Part shown: piece after piece, positions 43,707 to 59,977 of the stretch | Layout: every line of letters begins with the position of its first letter | Numbering within the stretch: position 1 is the stretch's first letter | From: Ustilaginoidea virens | Taxonomy: Eukaryota; Ascomycota; Sordariomycetes; Hypocreales; Clavicipitaceae | Length of the DNA stretch: 64,000 nt | Reading direction: 5' to 3' | Assembly: GCF_000687475.1 (NCBI RefSeq) | Contig: NC_057322.1 | Span: forward strand, 1,798,001-1,862,000 | The notes under the pieces: model-generated | The model's database searches: none | What the model was told of the DNA's origin: nothing | What the model saw: only the letters and a program-made list of their open reading frames with translations | Made by a program: the position numbers and the translations under genes

Positions 43707-45074
43707 GGCAAAGGACGTGTGCAAGGAAGGTCCTTCTAACACGCAGTAAACGCCGGGCAGATGGCGGACGCAGCAACGACAGCTTCATGCCGCGGCCAAG
43801 ATCCTCGCAGTCGGCCGATTCGACTCCTTATTCCAGGCTCATTCTTGGCACGATGCAATGTTTCCATCAGTCAGGTGATCCAGGCTTGCCGTCAACACTC
43901 GTCGCGTCCGTCAAACACTGCGTCGGGGCCAAGTTTGCCAGGCCGTTCGTTCCCCGGCCGGCTTGCAAGTTGCGGCCGTTTGTCATGACTACGCAGAAGA
44001 AGAAGAAGAAGAAGCAAGTCCCTTGTGGTCCAGGCCGTTTAGAAGTCAGTTTCGACCGTTTCTAGAACAAGTTGGTTCGGCGCCATTGCCGGATCACAGA
44101 AGTCACGGGCTGAATGAACACTGTATCGAGCAGATGGAGATGTCCTGATCCCACCAAGGGAAGCCGGTTCATGCGTCTTCCTCGACTTTCAACTTTGCTG
44201 TTTCGAGCCGGTTGTTCGGGATTCGGCTGTTGTCGCGTTGCCGGTGCAAGCTCTGTCTGCTGCACTCCCAGTGCGCAACGTAAAGATTCTGACTGCTGAG
44301 CCAGCTCAGGGTTAAGGTAAGCATCTACGCTTGCTGGCGCGTGCTACGCGAGCATGACGCATAAACCTCTCCCCGCGATACGAGCGACTTGCTAACCTCA
44401 GGCCGAGACAATCTTCTCCGTAGGGCAGCCCTCGGCCTTCCCACTCCTTTACGGATGGCATCATACACCACGCAGACTGACCTTCATGCACTCCTAGCAT
44501 CATGACCAACGATGCGAGGCCGACGCCGACGCCGCCGTCACATGGCCCGCACACAGGTCCGAAACCAAATCAAATTGACCAACGCTCCCTTAAAATCAAA
44601 TTCTAAATTCTCGTTTGAATCCTTTAAAAATTAGTAACTTGATTACGCCTTTTCCGGCGTGCAGTAAGCCATCCGCAGGGCGGGCAGCAATGTCCCGGCC
44701 GCCTTGGGGGTCAAAATAAGTGCTACTGCCATGTAATGTCATGTCCATATTCAAATGTACGCAGAGCCTCGCTATCGAATTCTCGCTCAGAAAGGAAGCA
44801 GAAAATGCAGCAAAAAGAAAGAGGGAGACAGACAAAGGAGACGAATAAAAGAGACGAAAAGGATGCAACAAGGGACGGCAAAGATGTCCTCACGGCGCGG
44901 CCAAGGGAAACCCATCTAGACCCGTGGACCCGTTGGTTTGGCTCCTCCTGATGGTCATGGTTCCCGGTCTGGCAGGTTACAGCTGCTGCGTCCCTCTGCC
45001 CAGACAGCCTTGCCCTTTCCCGCGTACTTGGCCTCGTCAAACTCTCTGCAAAGAGGCGCCCCCCCCCGTATTCT

Positions 45075-45647
45075 TTACGACTTGCTTGCAAGATAGTTGG
45101 CGGCCTAGGCAACAAAGAATCAGCACGGCTTCAGCAACCAGCGGCACACCAAAGAGGGCATCACTCACCTTTTCTAGATTATAGTCATACTTTTCCAGAG
45201 CAGACACCGCATCAGGACGGGGATACCCCATGCTGGTCAGGCTCTTCAAGATGGGGTCGTCGTGCTCCCCCTGCTCAGTCAGCGCTCGGCCCGGGGGTGG
45301 CGGCCGCTCACCCTTCTTGTCCGCGCTGCTTCCCTCCGCGATACCGGGAGGCGTGACGTTGGTCGGCTCATCTAGGCCGGCAAAGATGGCATCCCAGTCG
45401 TGAGAGTCGGCAGTCTTTTGCTGAGTCGCGGCTGTGCTTCCGGCTGCAGAGCTGTGAGACACAAAGTCGAAAGTGCTTTCATTGCCAAACGCCGTAGACT
45501 CACTCTTGGCCTGGCTGGCTGGGGGGCTGCTGTCAAACACGGGGTTGAAGTCGTCCCGCGAGATGTTGGCAAAGTCGTCGTCAGCTGAGCCCTCCTTGGC
45601 TTCCTCGAGACCCTCAAAGTCGTCATCTAGGTCGTCAAACACGCCCT

Positions 45648-45690
<43 letters not shown>

Positions 45691-48600
45691 GTTGGTTTGG
45701 GACGGAGCCTGGGCGGATGTTGAAGCAGCAGCACGCGGAGCAGCGGCAGCGGCGGCAGCGGCGGGAGCGGGAGCCGCAGCTCCAAAGATGTCGTCAGCAG
45801 TCAACGCGGGCTGCGAATTGTCCGTGGCTGTGGCAGGCGAAGACGGCTGTTCGGGGCTAGAGGGTTGTAAACTGAAAAGAAAGAAGAAAAAAAAAGCGCG
45901 TCAGTTTATTCCATTTTTTCCACGAGTCACAGTCGGGAAATGACAAGTCTTTACCTCTTTTTCGGGACCTCTACAGGCTCCTTGGCAGGCACGGCCGGGG
46001 CTGGGGCCGGGGCTGGGGCTGGGGCTGCGTTGGCAAATACGGCCTCGGGGGACTTGAATTTAGCCTCCTTGGTCGGCGGAGATGCTGGGGCAAAGTCGTC
46101 GTCAAACCCGCCGTGCTCGCTATCAGAGTCGGAGTCGTCATCACGCTCCAGCTCCGAGATGGGGGGAAATTCGGTGTTGAAAGCATCATCGGCTTTGCCG
46201 TGTGCCAAGCTTGGCGACTTCTTCTCGCTCTTTTTGGACGAGGCGGCAAAGGCGGCAAAGGCGTTGTCAAAGTCAGCCTTTGCCTTGGCCTGATCGGTGC
46301 CGCCAAACGGATCCGCCTTCGGAGCCGCCGCCTCTTGCTTCTCTTCCTCCACCTTGGACGCACCCTCCGTTACTGGCGCGGCAGCAGGCGCTCCCCCGGT
46401 GCTGATGGGCGTGGCGCCGGGCGTCTCGCTCCTATCATCGTCATCCTCGCCATCCAAGCCTCTGGTCCCCGCGGTGGCGGCTGAGGGTCCGTCAGCTCTG
46501 GAAGCAGGGGGGGACACTTGGCGAGATGAGGAGAGGGATTCGGCCTTGTCAGGGAAGGGCAGAAAGCTGGAGCTAATCTGCCTAGACACGGGGGGCGCGG
46601 GGGGCTCCAAGCCTATGGCGCCCTGGCGGCTGATGTTGGGACTGGACCTTCCCGTGTTGTTGGGGAAAGAGCCAGCACTGGCCACAGATGTTCCGGTGTG
46701 CTGCTGCTGTTGGAAAGCAGGCGGCGCCGGGGCCGGCGTGCTGGCGTTGCTGCTGCGGCCCGCCAAAGATGGTCCAAACACGTCGTCAAAGGACTTGTCG
46801 GTAAAAGACCTCGGTGGCGGGGTTGCAAAGGCGCCCATGATGTCGGTACTTGCGGATCGCTTGAAGAACGGGTTATTAGCACTCGAGGTGGACAGCGCGG
46901 GACTCGCAAGCTGAGCAAACCCAGACGCAGGTGAGCTGCCGTCGACGTGCCTCGAGACGCCGTCCCCGCTCTTTGCAAGCTCTTCCGCTTCCGTCTTGAG
47001 CTTGTCTCGCTCCCCCTCGGTTGTGGCCAGCTGCTTCTTGTTGATGGCCACAAGACCCTTCTGCTGGCGAGCCTCGGACTTGAGCTTTTCGACCTGGGGC
47101 TTGAGCTGGGCAATCTCGCCGTTGACTACGCGGATGCGCTCCCTCATGTTTTTGTTTTCCCGCTGGTCCGCCTGGAGAGCCGCGAGGACCTGCTGGTGCT
47201 GACCCTGCACATCCCTGTACGTCCCCTCGAGGGTCATGCACTCGGCCTGCAGTTTCTGGGTCTCGGCCCGGGACTTCCTCAGCTGCTCCTCCAGGGATTG
47301 CGTGTCTTCGGCTTCCTTCTCGTACAGGGCCCGCAGCTGCGCCAACCGCTGTTCAAAGTTTTGCTTCTGCAGGTTGGTCTGATTGAGCTCGTTTTGAGTC
47401 GTGCTGCGTTTGCTCTGGACGTCTTGCGTCTGCCTCGAGAGCGTCGAGATTTGATTCGAGAGGTTGGCCAGCTCTGTGGTTTCCTCGGAGATTTTCTTGC
47501 TGGCTTCTGGATCATTGTCCTCCAAGAGGTCTTGCGACTGCTTGGGAGCGTCTCCCTGGGAGGGTCCCGTCAGTCCTCGCCCGAAGGACGACGAGGGAAC
47601 AAAGGGTTTGAAGGCGGTTCCAGTCGCCGTGGCTTGCAAGGGGGACGAAGGGGGCAGCACGGCAGAAGCTCCAGCAAAAGGGGCGTTGGCGTTTGAGCCG
47701 CCAGTGGTCATTGCGGCTTGTGCTGGCGCAGGGGAAGAAGAGTGGAGAGTTGATTCCAGGCCGAACAAGTCGTCCAAAGCTGATTTGGGCTGAGGCGCCG
47801 CTGCCGCTGCCGCTGGTCGCGGTGCCGGTGGAGGCGGAAACGGGGGCTGATGATGGGCCTGCCTTTGGCTGCGCACACCGGGAGGGACCAGGTTCGCGGG
47901 CAGCGAAGTCGGCAGCTGTCCTCCACTGCCGCTCCTCTGCTGCCGGATCAGGTACATGGCAACAGCGAATCCTTCTCGGTTGAGCTGTCCTTGGCTGTTG
48001 AAGTCGGCGAGATCCCATATTTGAGCCAGGGCGTCCTCGGAGAGGTTGGACTGGCTGAAAAAGGGGACCGCTTCTTCTCCGGTGATGAAGCCCCTGTTTG
48101 TTTTGTCAATGGTGGCATAGATGTGGTCAAACTTGGCCTTGTCCGCGGGCGTCACGGCCCAGTCGCTGCCGGCCTGCGGACCAGGGGGCGGGCGGCCTAG
48201 AGGGCTGCCTGTTCGCATTTGGGTCTGGCCGCTCAGCGGCCTAGGTATGGGGCTCATGCCAGTATCGCTTGGTGACTGCCTGGGTGCGGCGACCCTGCCC
48301 GTAGCGGCCTCGTACAGGCCGGCTGGAAGCACAGTCGGCAGGGTGCGGAGCGCCCCGGTCTTGACGGACGTGAGCAGATGCATGGCAATGACGAATTCGG
48401 CAAGGACAAGAGAGCCGCGCTGTTCGGTGTCCGCCAACGCCCAGATTCTCCCCAACGTCTCGTTGGGCAGACCCGACTTGTCGAATATGTTGCGGGCCTG
48501 CTCGCCTGGCAGCTTGTTGGCCTGCAAAGGCTGACGTTCAAACAGGCCAGTGTATTGCGCAACCTTGTCGGGTGTCAAGGGAGGGATACGAACGGCACCG

Positions 48601-49219
48601 CCGGTGGCTTGGGCTTGCAGTGACGCTGTATTACTGCTGCTTGGCGATGCCAGCGAAGGAGGAGGCGGCCACAGGCCTTCGAATCGGGGTATAGGTCCCT
48701 GTTGAAGAGCAATCTCGGCGGTAGGCTCTCGTCCAGCCTGGGCATGGCCAATCAGGCGCAGCACGATTCCGAAGCCGGCGGGGGTGAGGAAACCGCGGTT
48801 TTCATTGTCCGCAATTTGCCAAATCTAAAAGGGGGAATAAGTCATCAGCAGATTGCTGCAGATGCTGCAGACTGCAGAGGCGGCCATAGGAAATGTTGGT
48901 AGGGGGCCAACCTCGCCTAGCACACGAGAGTCGAGTCTCGTCTTTTCAAAAAACTTGACAGCAACATCGCCCGTAACAACACCAACGCCTTCGGTATCGG
49001 CCTGACGGAAAAGTTGGCCATAGACTCGTTTCTCCTCAGGACTCAGGTTGAGGTTTGGAGGCGCAGCTACAACGGCACCGCAGAGTTAGCCAGGGGAGGA
49101 ATGCCCAGACAGCAGAGTATGTTGTGAAATCCCCATGGCAGGTTGGGGCTGTGTTTTTCGTTATTCCATTTCCTTTTCTGAGCTTACGCACAAGATTCGG
49201 CGCTGATGTCGACAGACAT
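45075..49219 (-). CDS. EDE1: Endocytic EH/UBA scaffold EDE1 (Eps15-like)
   Basis: Five exons on the minus strand (49219-49192, 49066-48912, 48824-45955, 45871-45169, 45104-45075) give 1261 residues. Three EH domains bind NPF motifs: about 15-110 (KRVYGQLFRQADTEGVGVV), 143-235 (IWALADTEQRGSLVLAEF) and 284-375 (IWDLADFNSQGQLNREGF). Residues about 505-685 form a long coiled coil. Then follows a Ser/Pro-rich region with DDDF motifs and Ala runs, and a C-terminal UBA domain (DPILKSLTSMGYPRPDAV). The last intron splits this domain and the 30-nt final exon supplies AANYLASKS. EDE1/Eps15 nucleates clathrin-coated pits at the plasma membrane and binds ubiquitinated cargo. The second donor is GTTGGC, weaker than the others; its join GEIWQIADNENRGFL fits the first EH domain exactly. 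The start was chosen because the short first exon joins in frame to SAPPNLNLSPEE. Confidence 0.93.
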
Positions 49220-52060
<2,841 letters not shown>

Positions 52061-52065
52061 GGGAA

Positions 52066-52083
52066 GGGGGGGGGGGGGGGGGG
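52066..52083. repeat. Poly-G tract, 18 bp, after GLR1
   Basis: A pure run of 18 G starts five bases after the GLR1 stop codon and so probably lies in its 3' UTR. It could form a G-quadruplex in DNA or RNA. C17 runs occur at 53076-53092 and 53909-53925 further right. Confidence 0.9.
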
Positions 52084-55000
52084 TAGAAGAAATAGAGGGC
52101 AGGGGACATAGAAAGCAGGACATGACGTGTCAAAAGACGCATTCAATAGAGTTGGCGTTGATTTATGATTGTCTTGATGGTTGGGCTTTTCCTGTGCGCG
52201 CCCAAGACGCATCATTACGGGGGATGATGTCGAGCCAAGTATACGTTTCCCTCTCCCAAAACGTCGCGGGCTGGTATTCATTCAAGACATGCTCACGGCT
52301 GATGATCTAGCACCGCTCTCCTCTTCCCAGCTCGGAAGCGGCGCAGGTATCCAGGCAAAAAACGACCGCACCGGGCCGATACGTCAGACGCAAAGCACGG
52401 TCGCGGATCCAGCGCGGCTCGAATAGGCAGCAAACCCGCGGGAGGAGGATTGTTGGATGCCCGGTGGGTATGAACGTCGGGACAGACGCGGTGGATGTTT
52501 CAAAGGCGCTCGCCAGACGCGAGGCTCTCTGGCACCCAACGACAGGCAGGTGATGGGGATGAGACGAGCAAGTTGGTTTGCCACGGAGCCACGGAGCCAA
52601 AAAGGCCGCCACGGACGCGCAGCAGGTGCTTCATCAGACGAGACGCGCCATTGGAGCCCGTCGAGGCTTCCGCCGGCACCGCGTGGTTCGTGCTGTACAT
52701 GCGGTATCGAGGAGATGCGACGCAGATTCGCCCTCGAAAGCCCGTCCTGGAGAGAAAGGTGGTCAGTGTAAGCTCGATTCCCTCCCGTGAGCAAACCAAC
52801 TGACGAGCAACAAAGCACGGCTCTCCCGGCATGCCCAGACTGGAGCCTAGCTCGGTCCCAGCAGACTGGTCCCAGCAGACTGGATATCCGGATATGTGGT
52901 CTCTCGCATGCATCGCTCAGCGACGGCAGCCGCCTCTCGCTTCAGCCTATCACAGCAGGGCGTCTGTATATCCAACGCGCGCCAGCGTTGTCTCCCATGG
53001 CGTGATTGCCACGCCTGCCAATGGCATCACCTCGCAGCGCCAATCGAGCCAGCAGCCCCGACGCAAAGGCTCCTTCCCCCCCCCCCCCCCCCATATCGCA
53101 AGTTCCATCCCCGACTTGCCCTCCGAAAGTCGTCGGGAGCACCTGATCCCCAGCGCGAGCTTGGGAGACAGAACCCGGAAGACACGAAGGCCGGTCCCCA
53201 CCCGATGGATTCCAGCTCCCAGAACCCAATCGCTCGGGTTCTTCAGGTGACCCGTACACCGGGTTATCGGGACATCTGGACCCCGTCGGGGTGGGGGGAA
53301 CCGGGGGGGAACGCCTGTCAGGAGGGTAGATTACGTCGCACATGATTATTATTGTCTTCTCTCAGGGGAATGCTGTCCAAGGGGGGAGGGGGGGGGCTGG
53401 CATAACCATCTGGCAGCTGCTGTCCGATTCTCACATCTCAGCCAGGCCGCCGCCCTGACTTGTGTCTCATTTCTCTTTCTCGCTTGCGGAAAGCGCACTT
53501 GCCGAAAGGAGGACGGGCCATGGCCAACGAAAAATTCCAAACCTCCCAGGATGGCGGTAGTTCCGTCTAGCCGAGTTGGGTAATCCGAGCCAGGGCGCCT
53601 GGGTGGGTTCGTCTTTTGTCTCTCGACCAGGAAAGCTTGACAGGGCGGCCACCCGGGAATTCGGACTGGCATCTTCTGCACGGACGACTGGAGATGTGGG
53701 AGCGAAGCTACGGGCGGGAAATTGAGGGAGTCTTGTCGTCTTTATCAAAATCAAGCCGCGAGATATGCGCATCGGGGAACAGGGGGGGTGCGGTGGGCGT
53801 TCCAGTTCAGCTCCAGGGGGGGGGGGGATCCAGCTGGGCAGATACGAATCGAATACCTGACTTGATGGAAGCCCGTTCGTCCCCGAGTTCATCAGGAAAC
53901 GCCCCCCTCCCCCCCCCCCCCCCCCAGTTGGGACCTGGACGAAGAAGAAGTCGCTGAGAACCCTTGGCTTTGGCCGCGCTGCGCGGCCGCGTCGGTACGA
54001 CGTGACGGACTGGTGGGACGTATGAAACACGGCACTCCGGTTTTCAAGAGCCAAAAGTCAGCAGCCCGACGGACGGATTGGTTGCGCTGCCCCCGGGGTT
54101 TCCTCCGACGGACCAGGTGGCACAGCACAGCATGGCCGGCGACCAAGTGTGCGGTTCGCGGGCTTGAGCGCCTTGCGCCTCGCACCTTGATGATGGGCCC
54201 ATGTTTTGCGACAGCCCCCCCCCTTTTGTTTTCTTTCTTCTTCCTTTGTTTTTACTTTCGCATCGTGATAGCTCGCACGCCGAGGGGGGCCGCGCATCTG
54301 GGCATACGACAGCGCCAACGTCAGCAATCCCGTCTTTTTTTCCTCTTCCACCGCGCTGCCGTGAGACAAGACGCCCTGGACAACCGACTACGGGCTGTTC
54401 TGTTCTGTTGTTTCTTCTTTCTAGGGACTCGAAGTGGATTTTGTTCCCCCGTAAATGCAGCCTTCACTGCGTCAGTCGACAGTGCCGTGCCGTCAGCCGC
54501 CCCGCCCAGCCTCATCGGCCTGGCGAAAAATAAAAAAATAAAAAAATAAAAATAAAAATAAAAATAAAAAAGAGAGCCTGGGAAGAGGCAGACGCTAGTC
54601 CCCTTGCGGACAGCCCCTGCCCCACCCGTGAACGGGAGGGACGGCGCGACCCCTCGCTTCGGGGATCAGACCTTTGTCATGCACCTCGCTGGCCTGTCGT
54701 GCAAACTCGTCATGCAGACACAATCCAACGAGGTCCCCATGTCGAAGACCGCACGACGAGCGAACAACCTGCCATGCGTTGTTGCGCAACAACAGCAACA
54801 GCAACAGCAACAGCAACAACCCTTTTCGCGAGAAACTGCCTGCCTGCCTGCGCTTGCCGCGCGGGGCGATGCGAGGGGGAGGAAACGTGAGACCTGGCGA
54901 GATTACTCATCCCCGCCAAGGCGCTGCCCAGGCGCCTGGATGGAAAGGGAAGCTCGTGGTTTTGCGCGCGCGCGCGTCGCATCCTGCACACTGGCGACGG

Positions 55001-55158
55001 CGTGCACTGCGCAGCGCCCTCTTTGTCCCCCACGGGCCCGGGTGCATGACGCACGGCACGGCCTCCATTCCATCCGCCTGCCCTGCCTGCATGCTTGCGA
55101 CGCGAGCCCACAAGCACCAGGCACGGCAGGCCGAGGGGAAAAAATCAAAAAAAAAATC

Positions 55159-55193
<35 letters not shown>

Positions 55194-58100
55194 GGGCGCA
55201 GACCACCGCGACGCAAGCGGAAACGGCCGACTGGTGTCAAAAGTTTTGGATCGAGGGGCCAGGGCTTGCTCTGTGCGCCGCATACAAGGGGTGTATGCGG
55301 GGGCCGTCGGGGACTTGGGAACACCGACGCATTGGTTGTCGTTTTTTTTTTTTTCCTACCCAAGGGATTCACGAGGCCCCGTATCCGATTATCGCCGGGA
55401 TAAGGGGCAGCAACACTGCCAAGGAGCGCGGGCGGCAAGGCCCAGCAGGCGCCGGGGCCGAAAGGGACAGGCCTTTTTGTTGCTGTTGCCTTGGCCGTGC
55501 GCGCGGCGCTTAAGCCGACCTTGGGGCGCTTGTCAAACGCGCTACCGCCGGCAGGGCGAGGTTGGCTCGTGCCAGGCAGGGAGGGCCTGCCTTGCCTCGA
55601 TTTTGCCCCGCCGGCTTTGGCTATGTTTGTCTGGTCTTGCCTGGTCTTGCCTGGTCTTGTCTGTCTTGTGCCCGTGTGCGAACTATTGCGCGTGGTCGCT
55701 GCGCTGGTAGATGGGAGCTTCGCAGCGGCTTCGGGCCGGCTTTGTTGGAACTTTGCGTCGAGCGTCATCTACCCTGTGCCCGAGACGTCCACCGGGAAAA
55801 CATGGGTGGTTTGCTAGGCGAGGTCGCCGACGAAAGATGCAAATGGTCGGCATGAGCTCGTCCCTCCTGCAAGGCACAAAGCGGCTAACCAGACGCCGGT
55901 CCCCTCGGGCGATGCTATGTATGACACCCGCCGCAAAATGTCGGAAATGCACCTCATCACCGGGTTGAATGAAAGGCTAGTAGTAGTAGTATCTAGTCAG
56001 ATAGCAACTAAGAGTGTGCCAGCAGGGATCACTTCTCCTTGCGGAAACCCGCCACCTCTCCCTCCTTCTTAGCAGCCAACTCGGCCGGAGATGAAGGCCT
56101 GCATCCAGACCTTGGGGCTTTTCCCCCATGACGTGCGAATCTAAACTTGTCTAAGCAGGCAATTAATTACCTTCATCTCACGTACTCCGGAGTCCGTACT
56201 CCATGCCCTGAACCGCGCTCTACCGCTCAGGTCCCCTAAGCCTCCTCCCCCCCCTTGCGCCACTTGGCCCGGATCTTGTTCGCGCGAGGCTGATCGCCCA
56301 GATGACTAGCAAGTCGCAGCACGCCATTTCAAAACCCGCCCATCCATCGCAATCCGACTTACCCCGTGCTGGGCCAAAGGCGACGCACGCACGCAGCACG
56401 CAACCACCCACCACCCCCCCCCCCCAGATCCAAGCCACCCAGCGGCAGCCAGTGGGCAGGCCTTGTTCTCGCGATCGAGCTGGTGGCGCCCGTCATTTGC
56501 CCCAAGGGCTCTTCGTATTCCCCACCCGTCATCTGAGCAACGGCCACGGTGCATCATCAAGCGCCCCGCGCCACCGAGCTTCCTTCCTCCCACTCGACCA
56601 ATCTTGTCGGCGACGGCGGTTATTCCGGGTCCTGAGGGTTCGTCCAGGACGCACGTCGCCCGTGGCTGGGTCAAAAGGAGTCAGTCTGGAAAAGGAACCT
56701 GCTCCTGAAATGGTCACGGCAGGTCACCTAGCAATGTGACCGCAGCATTGACCCCTCGTTGCGAATTCGGCGCCATCTCGGCCTCGGCTTTGGCTCGTCG
56801 TAGACGGCTTCACCAAGGAGAGAAGAAGGTTTGCGGTCCGCATCGAGGCCCGGCGCTTGGCGTTCAGCGGACTCTATCTGGCAAGTCTCAAGTCTGAGGG
56901 CGAAGGAATCAACAGCGAGCCAGGGCAGTGGGGAAAACTCCAGCTGTCAAACTTCCTTGATCAAGTTGATGAAGGGGTTGGGGGGGGGATGCCCACAGAA
57001 CTTTGCACAGCGCCTGCGTTTCCCAAGCCGTAATCAATCCCCTTCATCGAGGCGCTGCTCCGTGGTGGTTGGCATCCGTGAATGGGTGACGGCAACCTGG
57101 TCTGGATGAAATGCCATGGCGAGTTCCCGACTGGCCAGGCAAATCCTCATGGCCAAAGGGCCAGAACCTGTCCTTGTCCGGCGCAGCGAATGGCGGCTTT
57201 GCTGGCATTAGCCCCGTCCCCGTCCCTTCCTGCCCCCGACACCCCCACGATCCAGGAAGGGAAGGAACAACCAACCGCGCACCCTTATTGGCTGCCCCCC
57301 CCCCTCCCCGTATCAACGTGGGGGAGCATCTTCCGCATCGTCCTGGACCGTTGGGGAAAGGCAAAGAATCATCTTGGACCTGGCGATACGCCACAACGGT
57401 TCCTTGAGGAAATGGGTTGTTGCCTTTGGACGATTCCGGTAAGCGCTCAAGAAAACGGGAGTAGGGTGAAGCATTTACCGCATTTACTAATCACGCGCTT
57501 GATGGAACGCAGAGCTGGTTCAGTCCGCCGTCGTGATTGGCGTAGCCAAGCTCTCAACTCGCCACCTAGCACCCGCTCGCCACGGACTACAGATAGGATA
57601 GCCCTGTGGAAAATGTCATCACCCGCGCCGTTTTCTGAGAAACCCTGCATGCATAGGTTCGGGCTGGGGTGATGGTGTTGCAAACCGGAATCAGGGTTTA
57701 CCCCCCGCATTTTCCGGCTTGTGCTTCCTTTTTGCCACGGTTGGTCCCGTCGCTAGTTGAAATTGTCCACTTTGCGCACAGATACAGCACGACGGCCGTC
57801 GCAGAGTAGACGTTGGCGAAAAGGGAGAAAAAAAAAAGGGAAGAACAGCCTTCCCTGGTGTACTCCCGTATAGGCGGCACCCGTGGACACTTGCTTGCGG
57901 AGCGAGTGTCAGTCATGTCGGCAGTTGGCTTTTCGATTAAGGATTGGCGTTTGAGATGACCAAATTTGCAACATACAGAGGCATGACCCGTGCACGCTTG
58001 AACCAATCGCCCGGCGTGCTAGACCCGGTTCGAGTCTCGTCGAGTAAGCAGGAAAGAGGGAAATATGAAAGTATGACGATGGTTCAGCGTGAACATGGTC

Positions 58101-59340
58101 AGCTGGTGGGCGACAAGGTCGATGGCGGCCGCCTCCGGAGAGGCAACGACTCTGGTTCAAGTGGATATTACCCCAGAGTTGAAGTGTGGACCAAACAAGA
58201 ATAGATCTGCTTGTCATGGCAGCCACATTGCGGCCTGGACCACAAGGACTCGTGGAGCACATGGAAACGATTATCGTCTGGAACATCTGCAGGCTGAGGG
58301 TTCTTGGCCCAAGACGAGAGCAAATGGGAGGGGGGCGGATCCCAGTTATGATGCAATAACAACCATGGATGGACTCACAACAGCTTCAGCGGCACACAGC
58401 ATACCCTTACTTGGTTGAAGCAGCTCGTCACGGTGGTGGCGGTGCTTGCCATTCCGGTTTGCGGCACGGTAAAAATGCTGCTAGCAAGAGCAACCCGTTT
58501 CGATAGGATAAAGAGCATATCGGCAAGGTGGAGCACGATGTCCATGGCTGGCGGACGACTGGTTGCTGGCCACAGCCGCTCCAATGAAGCTTCGTGGAAA
58601 CGGCTAGCCTGGATGCAAATTCCGGGTGGTTGGAGGTCAACTTGCATCTTGCAAGCAGCAGAGCAACAGACAACAGACATGGCACAGCGTCGCACTGCAT
58701 GAGCGCAGCAGCGGATGGGCTCCAACTCGTCCTTCTCTCGGAACTTATCTCCAGCTCCACCGCGCTCCACGGCGCCGCTCCACAAGCGCCACGCTGCGAG
58801 GTGGTTCCTGATGCACCCATTCCCTGCGGGCTATAGAGCAAGCTGCCTTTAGGTTACGTCGATACTGGGGAAAAGGGTTAAAAAAAAAAAAAAGACCCTC
58901 GCCGCTGGGTAATGCGCCAGATAACGCAGGCAAAGACGCGAGAGAACGGAAATGCGCTCACGGCCTGAAATGCACGGAACGAAGCAAGGCGGGAACGGAA
59001 GAAAACGACAGGGTTCGGTAGCAAGTCGAGGGGCCAAGCAAGCCCCGTTTCCGTCGCTGTCGACAAGGTAGCCGCCTGCAAGAGAAAGGAACAGATAACA
59101 CAGCATTGCATGGCATCCGTCCGAGTCGAGTGGTTCGCCAGATTCTGGCAGGACAGAAGGACTGGCCGGATTGCACGTTGCCGTCGCGCGTTTGGCGTCG
59201 TTATCAGACCAACGAAAATAAAAATGAAGATGAAAAAAAACATGATTCGACCCGGCCCTTTATTTTTCTTTGAACCCCCTCGAGCGGGTGGGGGGGAAGG
59301 AAAGGATTCCCGTCCCAGCCAGCACTGACTGACTGGGCAA

Positions 59341-59361
59341 ATGGATGATGGATGATGGATA
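59341..59361. repeat. Heptanucleotide array ATGGATG x3
   Basis: The units are ATGGATG, ATGGATG and ATGGATA. Confidence 0.8.
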
Positions 59362-59640
59362 CAGCAACATGTCTGCCTTGTTTTTTCCCCGAGCAGCCAG
59401 CCGCATGCCACTTTGCCACAGAATGGTGGTTTTTTCCAAGCAAGCAGCCAGGAAACGAGGAGAGTCGCATCCAGGCTCTTCCTTTCCCCGCTCACCCGAA
59501 GTTTGTGACAAATGACATTGGGGGCATTGTGCAGTCGTTGCTGGAAAGCAACTCGCCCCGATTACCTCATCTGCTTCCGACAAGTCGTCAAGGCAATCAC
59601 GCAATGGGCTTGGCAACCCCCAAGCACACGCAGAGTCGCA

Positions 59641-59668
59641 ACACGCAACACGCAACACGCAACACGCA
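59641..59668. repeat. Heptanucleotide array ACACGCA x4
   Basis: Four perfect 7-bp units lie in the right gene desert. Confidence 0.88.
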
Positions 59669-59913
59669 ACGCAAAGCGGAAGGGGTGGGGGTGTCCCCAC
59701 GACGGAACGGTTGTTTCGGAAAGGGGTTTGGAAGGATTGCGCATGGGGACGACGACGCATGGATGGATGGATGGAGCCTGTTTGACTCTTGACTTGTGAC
59801 TCTGGAGTCTCGAGACTCGAGGGGGCAAATCGCACCGCACCGTTGCCTCTGTTCTGCACCTTGCACCTTGCATGCCAGGTTTGAAAAAGACTAGCGAGAA
59901 GAAAGTATGCAGC

Positions 59914-59914
<1 letters not shown>

Positions 59915-59944
<30 letters not shown>

Positions 59945-59977
59945 TGGATGCTGGATGCTGGATGCTGGATGCTGGAT
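59915..59977. repeat. Heptanucleotide array GCKGGAT, nine units
   Basis: Four GCGGGAT units are followed by five GCTGGAT units. The switch between variants in one block suggests expansion by slippage or unequal exchange from two founder units. Confidence 0.9.

Larger units (their letters stand above)
42736..45074. other. Non-coding right half of the decayed island
   Basis: No gene is recognised. The sequence is A/T-richer, with many short GAT/TAG-containing frames and stops in all frames. It contains a 20-bp perfect palindrome, a TGGCCCTG repeat at about 43546-43575, and a diverged 29-bp duplication (listed separately). It may be remnants of decayed mobile elements, but no transposase, reverse transcriptase, LTR or terminal repeat is identifiable. 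Confidence 0.5.

Noticed and set aside
42736..45074. Possible transposon remnants
   Set aside because: No transposase or reverse-transcriptase motif, long terminal repeat or target-site duplication was found, so no mobile element is called.
57961..58050. tRNA-like B box (GGTTCGAGTCT) near 58028
   Set aside because: No matching A box, acceptor stem or anticodon arm could be folded around it. A similar phrase near 7075 also lacks the rest of a tRNA.
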